Of a stretch of 64,000 bases of DNA, positions 8,947 to 16,732 are shown piece by piece; positions within the stretch are counted from its first letter, which is position 1; the number at the start of each line of letters is the position of its first letter. A model generated the notes under the pieces. That model was not told the DNA's origin, did not search any database, and saw nothing but the letters and a program-made list of their open reading frames with translations. Origin of the DNA: Novosphingobium nitrogenifigens DSM 19370 (GTDB lineage: Bacteria; Pseudomonadota; Alphaproteobacteria; Sphingomonadales; Sphingomonadaceae); the NCBI RefSeq assembly GCF_000192575.1, contig NZ_GL876932.1, positions 60,350 through 124,349 on the forward strand, in the 5' to 3' direction. The position numbers and the translations under genes were made by a program.

Positions 8947-10244
8947 CCGATGTCCGCATTGCTCTCGTCGACGACGATCCCGACCTGCGCACCGCGCTCG
9001 TCCAGACGATGACGCTTGCCGGATTTGCCGTCGATGCCTTTTCCGGCGCGCAAGAGGCGCTCGGCGCGATCGACCGGACTTATCCCGGCGTCGTCGTCAC
9101 CGACATCCGCATGCCGGTCATCGACGGGATCGCCCTGTTCCAGCGCCTGCGCGACCGCGACCCGGACTTGCCGGTGATTTTCATGACCGGCCACGGCGAA
9201 GTGACCATGGCGGTCGATGCCATGAAAGCGGGCGCCTGGGATTTCCTGACCAAGCCCTTCGCCCCCGAAACGCTGGTCGCGGCCGTCCGCCGCGCCGCCG
9301 AAACGCGACGGCTGGCATTGGAAAACCGCCGCCTGCGCCAATTGGCCGAAGACAGCGCCGATCAGGTCCTCGTCGGCGAAGCCCCCTCGATCCAGCGCGT
9401 GCGCCAGACCATCGCCATTCTGGGCCGCAGTGACATCGATATCCTGGTCGAAGGGGAAAGCGGGACGGGCAAGGAACTGGTCGCCCGCCTGATCCACCGC
9501 GCAGGAGACCGTGCGCGCAAGCCTTTCGTCACCATCGCCTGCCCGGCCGTTCCCGACGCGCTGATCGACACGCTGCTGACCGGCGACGCGGCCCGTCCGG
9601 GCAAGCTGATCGAGGCGCAGGGCGGCACGCTGCTGCTCGACGACATCGACCGCGCCAGTCCCGCGCTTCAGGCGCGGCTGGTACAGGTTCTGGAAGAACG
9701 CGCCGTCATGCCCGCCCATGCCCGCGCGCCGGTCCCGCTCGACGTGCGGATCATCGCGACCGCCGGGGCCTCGCTCGACGATGCCATGCGCGCGGGGCAT
9801 TTTCCCCCGGCGCTGCTCTATCGCCTGTCGGGCGTACGCCTTTCGCTGCCGCCGGTGCGTGAGCGGCGCGAGGACGTCGAACGGCTCTTTGCCCACTTGC
9901 TCGACACGGCGGCAAGCCGCCTGCGCCGCCCGCCTCCGCCCATCACCGGGGCCATGCTCGCCCACCTTGCCGCGCACGACTGGCCCGGCAACGTGCGCGA
10001 AATCGCCCAATATGCCGAACGCGTGGTCCTGCAACTCGAAGACGACGGCCCCGCCGACACCGCCCCGCAATCGCTGGGCGAACGCATGGCCGAATTCGAG
10101 GCCCGCCTTTTGCGCGAAGCCTTTCTGGCCGAGGGCGGCGACGTCAACCGCACCGCCGCCCGCCTCGCGATCCCGCGCGAAACCTTCTATTACAAGGTCA
10201 AGCGCCACGGTCTCGACCTTGCCGCGCTGCGGCGGCGGATCTGA
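8943..10244 (+). CDS. dctD: DctD-type response regulator lacking the GAFTGA loop
   Basis: NtrC-family response regulator: receiver domain (residues 1-120, acidic pocket DDD at 10-12, phospho-acceptor D54, conserved lysine in TKPF), AAA+ domain (about 145-380, Walker A GESGTGKE near 172) and a Fis-type helix-turn-helix at the C-terminus (about 400-430, NRTAARLAIPRETFYYKVK). The segment that should carry the sigma-54-contacting GAFTGA loop is shortened to DTLLTGDAARPGKL, and Walker B reads LLLDDID rather than LFLDEI. It should bind DNA and respond to DctB, but canonical sigma-54 activation is doubtful; it may act on a sigma-70-type promoter. This is inference from the missing motif. Confidence 0.9.
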   Translation: MTDVRIALVDDDPDLRTALVQTMTLAGFAVDAFSGAQEALGAIDRTYPGVVVTDIRMPVIDGIALFQRLRDRDPDLPVIFMTGHGEVTMAVDAMKAGAWDFLTKPFAPETLVAAVRRAAETRRLALENRRLRQLAEDSADQVLVGEAPSIQRVRQTIAILGRSDIDILVEGESGTGKELVARLIHRAGDRARKPFVTIACPAVPDALIDTLLTGDAARPGKLIEAQGGTLLLDDIDRASPALQARLVQVLEERAVMPAHARAPVPLDVRIIATAGASLDDAMRAGHFPPALLYRLSGVRLSLPPVRERREDVERLFAHLLDTAASRLRRPPPPITGAMLAHLAAHDWPGNVREIAQYAERVVLQLEDDGPADTAPQSLGERMAEFEARLLREAFLAEGGDVNRTAARLAIPRETFYYKVKRHGLDLAALRRRI

Positions 10245-10279
10245 AAACACTTTCCGTTTGTGAAAAGGACGCGGACAAG

Positions 10280-11005
10280 ATGACTGGCAGCGTGTTGCCT
10301 TCATCACGAAGGCGCGTTTATATGCCCGCCATCATGGCAAGTCGACGCGAAGACCCCGAAACAGCACGCTTTGGACACATTCTCCGCGATTTGCGTACTC
10401 GTCTCGGATTGACGCTCAACGACGTCGGACTGAAGACCGGCATCCCGCGTTCAACACTTTCAAAAATTGAAAACGACAAGATGTCGCTGAGCTACGACAA
10501 GATCGTGAAAATCAGCTCGGCACTCAATGTCGACATCAGCGAACTGTTCGGCGGAAAACATGTGCCCAGCCCGCAGGAAGTGCGAAAACCCGTATTCGGG
10601 CGCCGGGTCATCAGCCGGGCGGGCGAAGGGGTGATGATCGATACCGACGTCTATGCCTCGCTCTATGTCGCATCGGACCTGCTGCACAAGAAAGTGGTCC
10701 CGATCGTCGTCGACGTGAAAGTCAAACGGATCGAGGATTTTGGCGACTTCATCCGGCACGGTGGCGAGGAATTCGCCTATGTCCTTGAAGGTGCTATTGA
10801 TTTCTACACCGAGTTCTACACGCCTTCCCGCCTCAATGTGGGCGATTCGATCTACTTCGACAGCAATATCGGACACGCCTATATCGCTGCCTGCGACGCC
10901 CCCTGCAGGATCCTGTCGATCTGCTCTGCCGACAGCGCGGAAATCATGAAGACAGGCGACAATCCCGCTTCACAGCACGATCACATCCGCGTCGACAAGA
11001 CCTGA
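10280..11005 (+). CDS. XRE-family regulator with C-terminal cupin domain
   Basis: A 241-residue soluble regulator. An XRE helix-turn-helix covers about residues 30-88 (LGLTLNDVGLKTGIPRSTLS then KIENDK), and a cupin fold covers about 155-230 (EFAYVLEGAIDF, NVGDSIYFDSNIGHAY). Proteins of this layout usually bind a small molecule in the cupin and control adjacent uptake or catabolic genes. In-frame ATGs at 10322 and 10334 are alternative starts. It is followed by a TBDR, a D,D-dipeptidase and a POT transporter on the same strand, and a perfect palindrome lies in front of the TBDR, so it probably controls that group. The ligand is unknown. Confidence 0.85.
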   Translation: MTGSVLPSSRRRVYMPAIMASRREDPETARFGHILRDLRTRLGLTLNDVGLKTGIPRSTLSKIENDKMSLSYDKIVKISSALNVDISELFGGKHVPSPQEVRKPVFGRRVISRAGEGVMIDTDVYASLYVASDLLHKKVVPIVVDVKVKRIEDFGDFIRHGGEEFAYVLEGAIDFYTEFYTPSRLNVGDSIYFDSNIGHAYIAACDAPCRILSICSADSAEIMKTGDNPASQHDHIRVDKT

Positions 11006-11092
11006 CGCCGGGCCCCCTTCCCCCTCCCCCCTTCCCGCAATCTCTGCCCACCTCCTCCTGCCCCGCGCGGGACCGGCCGCATTTCCGTCCGG

Positions 11093-11110
11093 GTTGAAAC
11101 TTGTTTCAAC
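11093..11110. promoter_or_regulatory. Perfect 18-bp palindrome, candidate operator for XRE-cupin regulator
   Basis: GTTGAAAC-TT-GTTTCAAC is a perfect palindrome in the 281-base gap between the regulator and the TBDR. A third half-site, GTTTCAA, follows at 11127-11133. The size and symmetry suit an XRE dimer. The rest of the gap (11006-11286) shows a pyrimidine-rich start and direct repeats CGTCAAAG near 11240-11265, and no gene. Confidence 0.55.
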
Positions 11111-11286
11111 CGCAACAAACCCCCGTGTTTCAAGGGGCTGTAGGACATTTTTGTCACACACGGCACATTTTGCGCATGATTTTTTCAAAAATCGCGATTG
11201 GTGTTGCCGATTCAGAAACATTCCCATAATCGCACCGTCAAAGTTCAAAACGAACAACGTCAAAGACGTAAAACAAGGGTGTGAAC

Positions 11287-13467
11287 ATGACAAAGAGCAG
11301 GATTCTGCTGGCGCTGGGTACTGCCTGGCTCGCCATGCCGGGTGTGGTGCAGGCACAGACCGCCGATACGACCGGAACCACCGCCGCAGCACCGTCCGAC
11401 ACCGCAGGCAGCGCCGCTGCCGGGGAAATCACCGTCACCGCACGGCGCCGCGCGGAAACGGCACAGTCCGTCCCCGCCTCGCTCAATGTCATGACCGGCG
11501 CCCAGATGGCGCGTATCGGCCTGACCGACACGTTCCAGCTTCAGAACAACACTCCCGGCCTTGCGATCTCGGTCGCCGACCGCGAAGTCAACGTCGCCAT
11601 CCGCGGCATCGGCAACAACGTGCGCAGCATCGGCGCCGACCCGTCGAACGCGGCCAGCATCAACGGCGTCTACCTGCCCCGCGCGGCCATGGTGCTGGGC
11701 CAGATGTTCGACGTCGAGCGCGTCGAAGTGCTCAAGGGCCCGCAGGGCACGCTCTATGGCCGCAACGCCACCGGCGGCGCGATCAACATGATCGGCAAGA
11801 TGCCGACCAAGGATTTCGAAGCTGACGGCTATGTCGGCTATGGCTCGTACAACATGGTCCGTGCCGAAGGCGGCGTTTCGGGCGGCAACGACCTGATCCA
11901 GGTCCGTGTCGCGGCCAATTACGCGCGCAGCGACGGCTATACCTACAACCTCTACAACGGCACCCAGCTCGACAACACCAACTACACCGGTGTGCGCGGC
12001 ACGATCACGCTGACGCCGACGTCCAACCTCAAGGCGACGGCGTTCTGGCAGCACAGCGTCGATGACAGCGGCCTGGGCTATGGCATCTCGCTCGACCCGA
12101 GCCTCGGGACCGAAGCTTCGGACAGCTATGCCTCGCTCGCCCCGGCCGACGCACAGCGGGTCGATCCGCGCCACATCCGCGTCAATTCGCCGATGTATTC
12201 GCGTCGTCGCGGCGATGTCGGCGGACTGACCGTCGACTGGAACCTCGGTGCGGTCGCGGTCCGCTCGATCTCGGGCTACACCTGGTACGGCGACGCCGAC
12301 AGCCAGGACACCGACGGCACCGCCTATGACTTCGAATACCAGAAGACCAACCAGACCTATCGTTCGTGGTCGGAAGAACTGCAACTGTTCAGCACCGGCA
12401 AGCACAAGCTGGAATGGTTGCTGGGCATGTTCCTCTATGGCGACAGCGGCACCGAGAACATCGACTACGAATACAATCCCGGCGCACCGACCAGCACGAA
12501 CTATTCGCCCGCCGCGCTCATCAACACCGCGGCCCAGTCGGCTTCGCAGGCCGTCTATGGCCAGTTGACCTACCACGTCACCAACAGCTTTGCCGCGATC
12601 GTGGGCGGTCGTTACACCCACGACCACAAGAGCGGTCAGCGGTTCCAGACCATCGACAAGTCGGCGCTGTCGGCAGAGCTGAGCAACGACCGCTTCACTC
12701 CCAGCTTCCAGCTGCAGTGGAAGCCGTCGAGCACCGTGATGTTCTATGCCAACGCGGTCGAAGGCTACAAGAGCGGCGGCATCAACGGTCAGGACACCAC
12801 CGGCAACCCGGTTTTCGGGCCCGAAAAAGTGTGGTCCTATGAAGGCGGCATGAAGGGTCGCTTCTTCGACCGCCGCCTCACCATCAACGCGGCCGGGTTC
12901 TACATGGACTACAGCCACATCCAGTTCCGTTCGGGTCTGGTGACGGCAGGCGTGATGAAAGTCGCGGTGAACAACGCGGCCAGCGCCAAGATCGCGGGCG
13001 GCGAACTGTCGGCCGACTACAACTTCGGCAACGGCTTCTCGCTCAACAGCAATTTCACCTACCTGCACAGCGACGTGTCGAACTACTTCTCGGCCAGCAC
13101 CGGCACGGTCATCAACGGTCGCTCGCTGCCGCTGGCTCCGACGTGGAGCGGCTCGGTCGGCGCGGACTATACCCGTTCGCTGGGCAAGATCGGCTCGGTC
13201 GACGCGCACGTCGAATATACCTATCGCAGCCGGATCATCTTCCCCTTCACCTATGACGCGACGCAGAACACCGACGGCCCGCTGGGTCTGGTCAATGCGA
13301 CGATCCGCTGGACCCACCCCAACGGGCGTTTCTATGTCGAAGGGATCGGCCGCAACCTGACCGACAAGCTCTATCGCGTGAACCGCGAAGACTTCCTGCC
13401 TTCGGAAGAACTCGAAGCCTTCGGCGCTCCGCGCACCGTGGAACTGCGCATCGGCTTCAAGATCTGA
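11287..13467 (+). CDS. TonB-dependent receptor (D,D-dipeptide/peptide cluster)
   Basis: Outer-membrane receptor of about 726 residues. A signal peptide ends at VVQAQ, a TonB-box-like stretch GEITVTAR follows, then the plug (about 45-165, with RGIG, VYLPRAAM and VEVLKGPQGTLYGRNATGGAI) and a beta-barrel ending ELRIGFKI. ATG 11287 is preferred to the GTG at 11281 because an AAGGG Shine-Dalgarno lies at good spacing. The substrate cannot be read from sequence; the genes immediately after (VanX-type dipeptidase, POT permease) suggest peptides or muropeptides. A GC-rich hairpin follows the stop, so distal genes may be partly attenuated. Confidence 0.92.
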   Translation: MTKSRILLALGTAWLAMPGVVQAQTADTTGTTAAAPSDTAGSAAAGEITVTARRRAETAQSVPASLNVMTGAQMARIGLTDTFQLQNNTPGLAISVADREVNVAIRGIGNNVRSIGADPSNAASINGVYLPRAAMVLGQMFDVERVEVLKGPQGTLYGRNATGGAINMIGKMPTKDFEADGYVGYGSYNMVRAEGGVSGGNDLIQVRVAANYARSDGYTYNLYNGTQLDNTNYTGVRGTITLTPTSNLKATAFWQHSVDDSGLGYGISLDPSLGTEASDSYASLAPADAQRVDPRHIRVNSPMYSRRRGDVGGLTVDWNLGAVAVRSISGYTWYGDADSQDTDGTAYDFEYQKTNQTYRSWSEELQLFSTGKHKLEWLLGMFLYGDSGTENIDYEYNPGAPTSTNYSPAALINTAAQSASQAVYGQLTYHVTNSFAAIVGGRYTHDHKSGQRFQTIDKSALSAELSNDRFTPSFQLQWKPSSTVMFYANAVEGYKSGGINGQDTTGNPVFGPEKVWSYEGGMKGRFFDRRLTINAAGFYMDYSHIQFRSGLVTAGVMKVAVNNAASAKIAGGELSADYNFGNGFSLNSNFTYLHSDVSNYFSASTGTVINGRSLPLAPTWSGSVGADYTRSLGKIGSVDAHVEYTYRSRIIFPFTYDATQNTDGPLGLVNATIRWTHPNGRFYVEGIGRNLTDKLYRVNREDFLPSEELEAFGAPRTVELRIGFKI

Positions 13468-13492
13468 TCCGCAAGACCTGCACCAAACCGGC

Positions 13493-13534
13493 GCCCTCGT
13501 CTCCCCTTGCGGAGGCGGGGGCCGCTGTCTTTTC
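13493..13534 (+). terminator. Hairpin with weak T-tract after the TonB receptor
   Basis: Arms 13493-13504 and 13511-13522 form a 12-base-pair stem (two G-U pairs) with a 6-base loop, followed by TGTCTTTT. It lies between the receptor stop and the ddpX start, so it may be a terminator or a partial attenuator within the operon. Confidence 0.55.
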
Positions 13535-13556
13535 GGCCCGATCAGGATTTCCCGTC

Positions 13557-14096
13557 ATGCACGCGCCCCTCCGTCCCGTTCGCCACCATGCCGTCGACAT
13601 ACGCCTCGCCTATGCCACGCCCGACAATTTCACCGGGCAGGTGATCTATGAAGATGTCCCGGCGATGTTGCACCACCACGCCGCCGATGCGCTCGACCGC
13701 GCGGCGGAGCGGGCCTGGGCACAAGGCTGGCGGATCGGCCTGCTCGACGCCTATCGCCCCGGTGCGGCGCAGGAACGACTCTGGTCCATCCGCCCCGACC
13801 CCATGTATGTCGCAGACCCGGCGATCGGGTCGGACCACACGCGCGGGATCGCGGTCGATGTGACTCTCATCGATGCAGGCGGCATGGTGCTCGACATGGG
13901 CAGCGATTTCGACGAAGCGAGCGAGCGGTCCCACCACGGCTACGCCGGGCTCGATCCGGTTGCCTTGCACAACCGGACCACGCTGCTGACGCTGATGGAG
14001 GAAGCCGGGTTCTGTCGCCATCCCTATGAATGGTGGCATTACGCCCTGCCCGCGGCGCAGAGCTATCCCCTGCTCCACACGATCGGAGCCTATTGA
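13557..14096 (+). CDS. ddpX: D-alanyl-D-alanine dipeptidase (VanX/DdpX family)
   Basis: A 179-residue zinc D,D-dipeptidase that splits D-Ala-D-Ala. The VanX active-site set is visible: SDHTRGIAVD supplying zinc ligands H94 and D101, EWWHY supplying the catalytic E158 and ligand H161, and the transition-state arginine in DAYRP (R68). No signal peptide, so it acts in the cytosol. Its stop (TGA) shares one base with the next ATG, coupling it to the POT permease. No vanA- or vanH-like genes are near, so a nutritional or peptidoglycan-recycling role, as for E. coli DdpX, is more likely than glycopeptide resistance. Confidence 0.9.
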   Translation: MHAPLRPVRHHAVDIRLAYATPDNFTGQVIYEDVPAMLHHHAADALDRAAERAWAQGWRIGLLDAYRPGAAQERLWSIRPDPMYVADPAIGSDHTRGIAVDVTLIDAGGMVLDMGSDFDEASERSHHGYAGLDPVALHNRTTLLTLMEEAGFCRHPYEWWHYALPAAQSYPLLHTIGAY

Positions 14097-15463
14097 TGCC
14101 CACTTCCCCGACGTCCCGGACCCAAACCCGCGACATTCTCGGCCATCCGCGCGGGTTGCCGGTCCTCGCTGGAACCGAATTGTGGGAACGCATCTCGTTC
14201 CACGGGATGCTCGCCCTGCTCACGCTTTACATGGCCGAGCAGCTCTTCCTGCCCGGCCACGCCGGAGCGGTCGTCGGCCTTGCCCCCCTTCGCGCCGCGA
14301 TCGAAAGCCTGACCGGTCCCTTGAGCGTCGAGGCGCTCGCCGCGCAAGTCTTCGGCCTTTATGCGGGCCTCATCTATTTCACCCCGGTCTTTGGCGGGAT
14401 CATCGGCGACCGCTGGCTGGGGCGGCGACGTTCGGTCCTGCTCGGCGCCTTGCTGATGGCGCTCGGCCACGGCTGCATGGTGTTCGACCAGACGTTCCTG
14501 CTGGCGCTGGTCCTGCTGATCCTGGGCGCCGGGTTCATGCGCGGGAACCTCATCGCGCAAGTGGGCAGCCTTTATCCCGCCGGCGATCCGCGCAGCGCCA
14601 ACGGCATCCAGATCTATTACGCGATGGTCAACATCGGCGGCTTTGCCGCGCCGCTGGTGACCGGCCTGCTCGCGCGGGTCTATGGCTGGCATGTCGGCTT
14701 CGGCTTTGCCGGGCTCGGCATGGTCGCGGGTCTGCTCATCTATGCCTTGGGCATGCACATGATCCCCGCCGACGCCCCGGTCGACCGGACGGTCGAACGC
14801 GCGCGCCTGACTGCACGGGAACGCCGCACCGTCGCGACACTGATCGCGCTCTTGCCGCTGTTCGTCCTGTTCTTCGTCGGCCTGACCCAGCAATGGAACG
14901 TCTACAACCTCTGGGCACGCGACCATGTGTCGATGGCCATCGGCAGCTGGTCGATGCCGGTTCCCTGGGTCCAGTCAATGATGGCGGTCGAAAGCGTCAT
15001 TCTCGTGCCCGTCGTCCTGCGTTTCTGGCACTGGCTCGAACGCCTGCGCGGACCGCTCGACGACTTGTCGAAACTCGCCATGGGTTGCATCGTCTTTGCC
15101 GCCTTCACGGCGATGGACGGCATGGGGACGCTGGTGTTCGGCACCGGGGGCCACGTTCCGCTCTGGTGGATCGTCCTTTCCAGCACCGGCACGCAGTTCG
15201 GCTATCTCAATGTCCAGCCGGTCGCCATTGCGCTCTATACCCGCGTCGCGCCCAAGGCGATCAACGCGATGATGGTCGGCATCTATTTCATGGGCATCTT
15301 CTTCGGCAGCCTCATCAGCGGCAGCCTCGGCGGCCTTTACGCGCAATGGACGCCGACTGCGTTCTGGCTGCTCCACGCCGGGCTCGTCGGCGCGGCCGGG
15401 CTCGTTTTCGCAGTGCTGCGCGCGCCCGTCGGACGCCTGCTGTTCAGCGATCGGAGCGTGTGA
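14096..15463 (+). CDS. POT-family proton-coupled oligopeptide transporter
   Basis: A 455-residue inner-membrane transporter of the POT/PTR family within the MFS. The first helix carries the family signature ELWERISFHGM, a match to ExxERFxYYG whose charged residues couple protons to di- and tripeptide import. About 12-14 membrane helices are seen, with a long loop near 110-125. The start overlaps the ddpX stop by one base, so import and hydrolysis of dipeptides are co-translated. The 3' end overlaps the NCS1 permease gene, which runs the other way, by 20 bases. Confidence 0.92.
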   Translation: MPTSPTSRTQTRDILGHPRGLPVLAGTELWERISFHGMLALLTLYMAEQLFLPGHAGAVVGLAPLRAAIESLTGPLSVEALAAQVFGLYAGLIYFTPVFGGIIGDRWLGRRRSVLLGALLMALGHGCMVFDQTFLLALVLLILGAGFMRGNLIAQVGSLYPAGDPRSANGIQIYYAMVNIGGFAAPLVTGLLARVYGWHVGFGFAGLGMVAGLLIYALGMHMIPADAPVDRTVERARLTARERRTVATLIALLPLFVLFFVGLTQQWNVYNLWARDHVSMAIGSWSMPVPWVQSMMAVESVILVPVVLRFWHWLERLRGPLDDLSKLAMGCIVFAAFTAMDGMGTLVFGTGGHVPLWWIVLSSTGTQFGYLNVQPVAIALYTRVAPKAINAMMVGIYFMGIFFGSLISGSLGGLYAQWTPTAFWLLHAGLVGAAGLVFAVLRAPVGRLLFSDRSV

Positions 15464-16730
15464 AGCTCGTGACGAGGGCAACCGCTCCGGCAACGAGAAC
15501 CGAATCCACCGCCGCGATCCCGCTGATCGAGATCACTTCGTAACTGGTCAGCACCCCCGCCAGCGTTCCCGCCGCCCAGGCAAGGAGCGCGGCGGGGCGC
15601 AAGGCGACCGCCTCGATGGTGTGAGCGTCAGCCGGAGGAGGACGGCGCAAGGCGCTCACCACCTGAACCGCCGCGATCGGGGGAAGCGCAACCCCCAATG
15701 CCACAAGGAACGGCACGAACAGCGTGTCCACCCGCGCCAGCGCCAGAACCACGCCGACCAGCGCGCTGCCCGCGATGATCGTGCGGAAATCGAACCGGGG
15801 AAACTGGTTCGCAAGCGACAGTCCGCCCGAATAGAGGCAGGCCGACGCATCGATCCATGCCCCCATGAGCAGGACGACCAGTGCCGGAAGCCCGAAGCCG
15901 AGCGCGATCATCGCCGCGATCAGGTTGTCCTTCCCCACCATCAGCCCCGGCACCGCCGAAGCGACAAGGACCAGCGGCAGGACCACTGCCAGCGCACCCG
16001 CCGCTCCCGCAGCGGCGCCCGCAGGCCGACGAACGAACCGGCCATAGTCGGGCTGGATCACTGCCCCGACGATATAGTCCCCGACGACCGAGGACACCGC
16101 TGCCCCGAATCCGAGATGCCCGGTGCCCGGCAAGCTCAGGATCTGCCCCATGTGCGGCACGCTGAGCCACACGCCGAGCCCGAGGATCGCAAAAGCGAGC
16201 GGGATCAGCACCATGCCCAGGCGTTCGAGCCCCTGCGCCCCGCGCATCGCGACCCATGCGATGGCAAGGCTGAGCGGGACGGACAGGAACGGCGGCGCGA
16301 CCAGATGCCCGGTCATGTCCGCAATCGCCCCGCTCGCGGTCGCGCCCAGCACGCTGATCGCCACGCCAAACCACCCGACCAGCGACAAGGCGATGAGCAG
16401 GCGCACGAGTTGCGCGCCCTTGCTGCCGAACGTCAGCGTGGAAAGGATCGCAAGGCTCATGCGCGTGCGCGACCCGGTATAGGCGCTGACGCTGGCCAGC
16501 GTGGCCAGGACCAGCGCCCCGGTGATCGCCGCCCGCGCCCCGCCGATCAGGCCGAGGCTGCCCGCCAGTTGCGCGCCGAGCAGGAACGCGGGCAAGCCGC
16601 ACTGGCTGCCCGCGACAATGAAGAAAATGCGCCAGCCCGAACCCTGATCCTCGAGCGGAACGAGTTCGTGGGCAAAGCTCTGCGCGGCCTCTGCCCGCAG
16701 ATGGTTCGCATCGGATGGGGCAGAGGCCAT
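15444..16730 (-). CDS. NCS1-family permease (cytosine/purine/hydantoin type)
   Basis: A 428-residue polytopic inner-membrane protein resembling CodB/NCS1 permeases, with the N-terminal pattern VPLEDQGSGWRIFFIVAG and about 12 helices. NCS1 proteins import nucleobases, allantoin or hydantoins with sodium or protons. It starts 2 bases after the HyuB stop and is the last gene of a TBDR-HyuA-HyuB-permease run, so a hydantoin-like or other N-heterocyclic substrate is inferred. A pure cytosine permease is less likely because no cytosine deaminase is nearby. Confidence 0.82.
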   Translation of the reverse strand: MASAPSDANHLRAEAAQSFAHELVPLEDQGSGWRIFFIVAGSQCGLPAFLLGAQLAGSLGLIGGARAAITGALVLATLASVSAYTGSRTRMSLAILSTLTFGSKGAQLVRLLIALSLVGWFGVAISVLGATASGAIADMTGHLVAPPFLSVPLSLAIAWVAMRGAQGLERLGMVLIPLAFAILGLGVWLSVPHMGQILSLPGTGHLGFGAAVSSVVGDYIVGAVIQPDYGRFVRRPAGAAAGAAGALAVVLPLVLVASAVPGLMVGKDNLIAAMIALGFGLPALVVLLMGAWIDASACLYSGGLSLANQFPRFDFRTIIAGSALVGVVLALARVDTLFVPFLVALGVALPPIAAVQVVSALRRPPPADAHTIEAVALRPAALLAWAAGTLAGVLTSYEVISISGIAAVDSVLVAGAVALVTSFTRSDR

Positions 16731-16732
16731 GG

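Noticed and set aside
13557..14096. Vancomycin-resistance VanX
   Set aside because: Active-site residues agree, but there is no vanH/vanA/vanRS context and the organism is Gram-negative; a nutritional DdpX role fits better.
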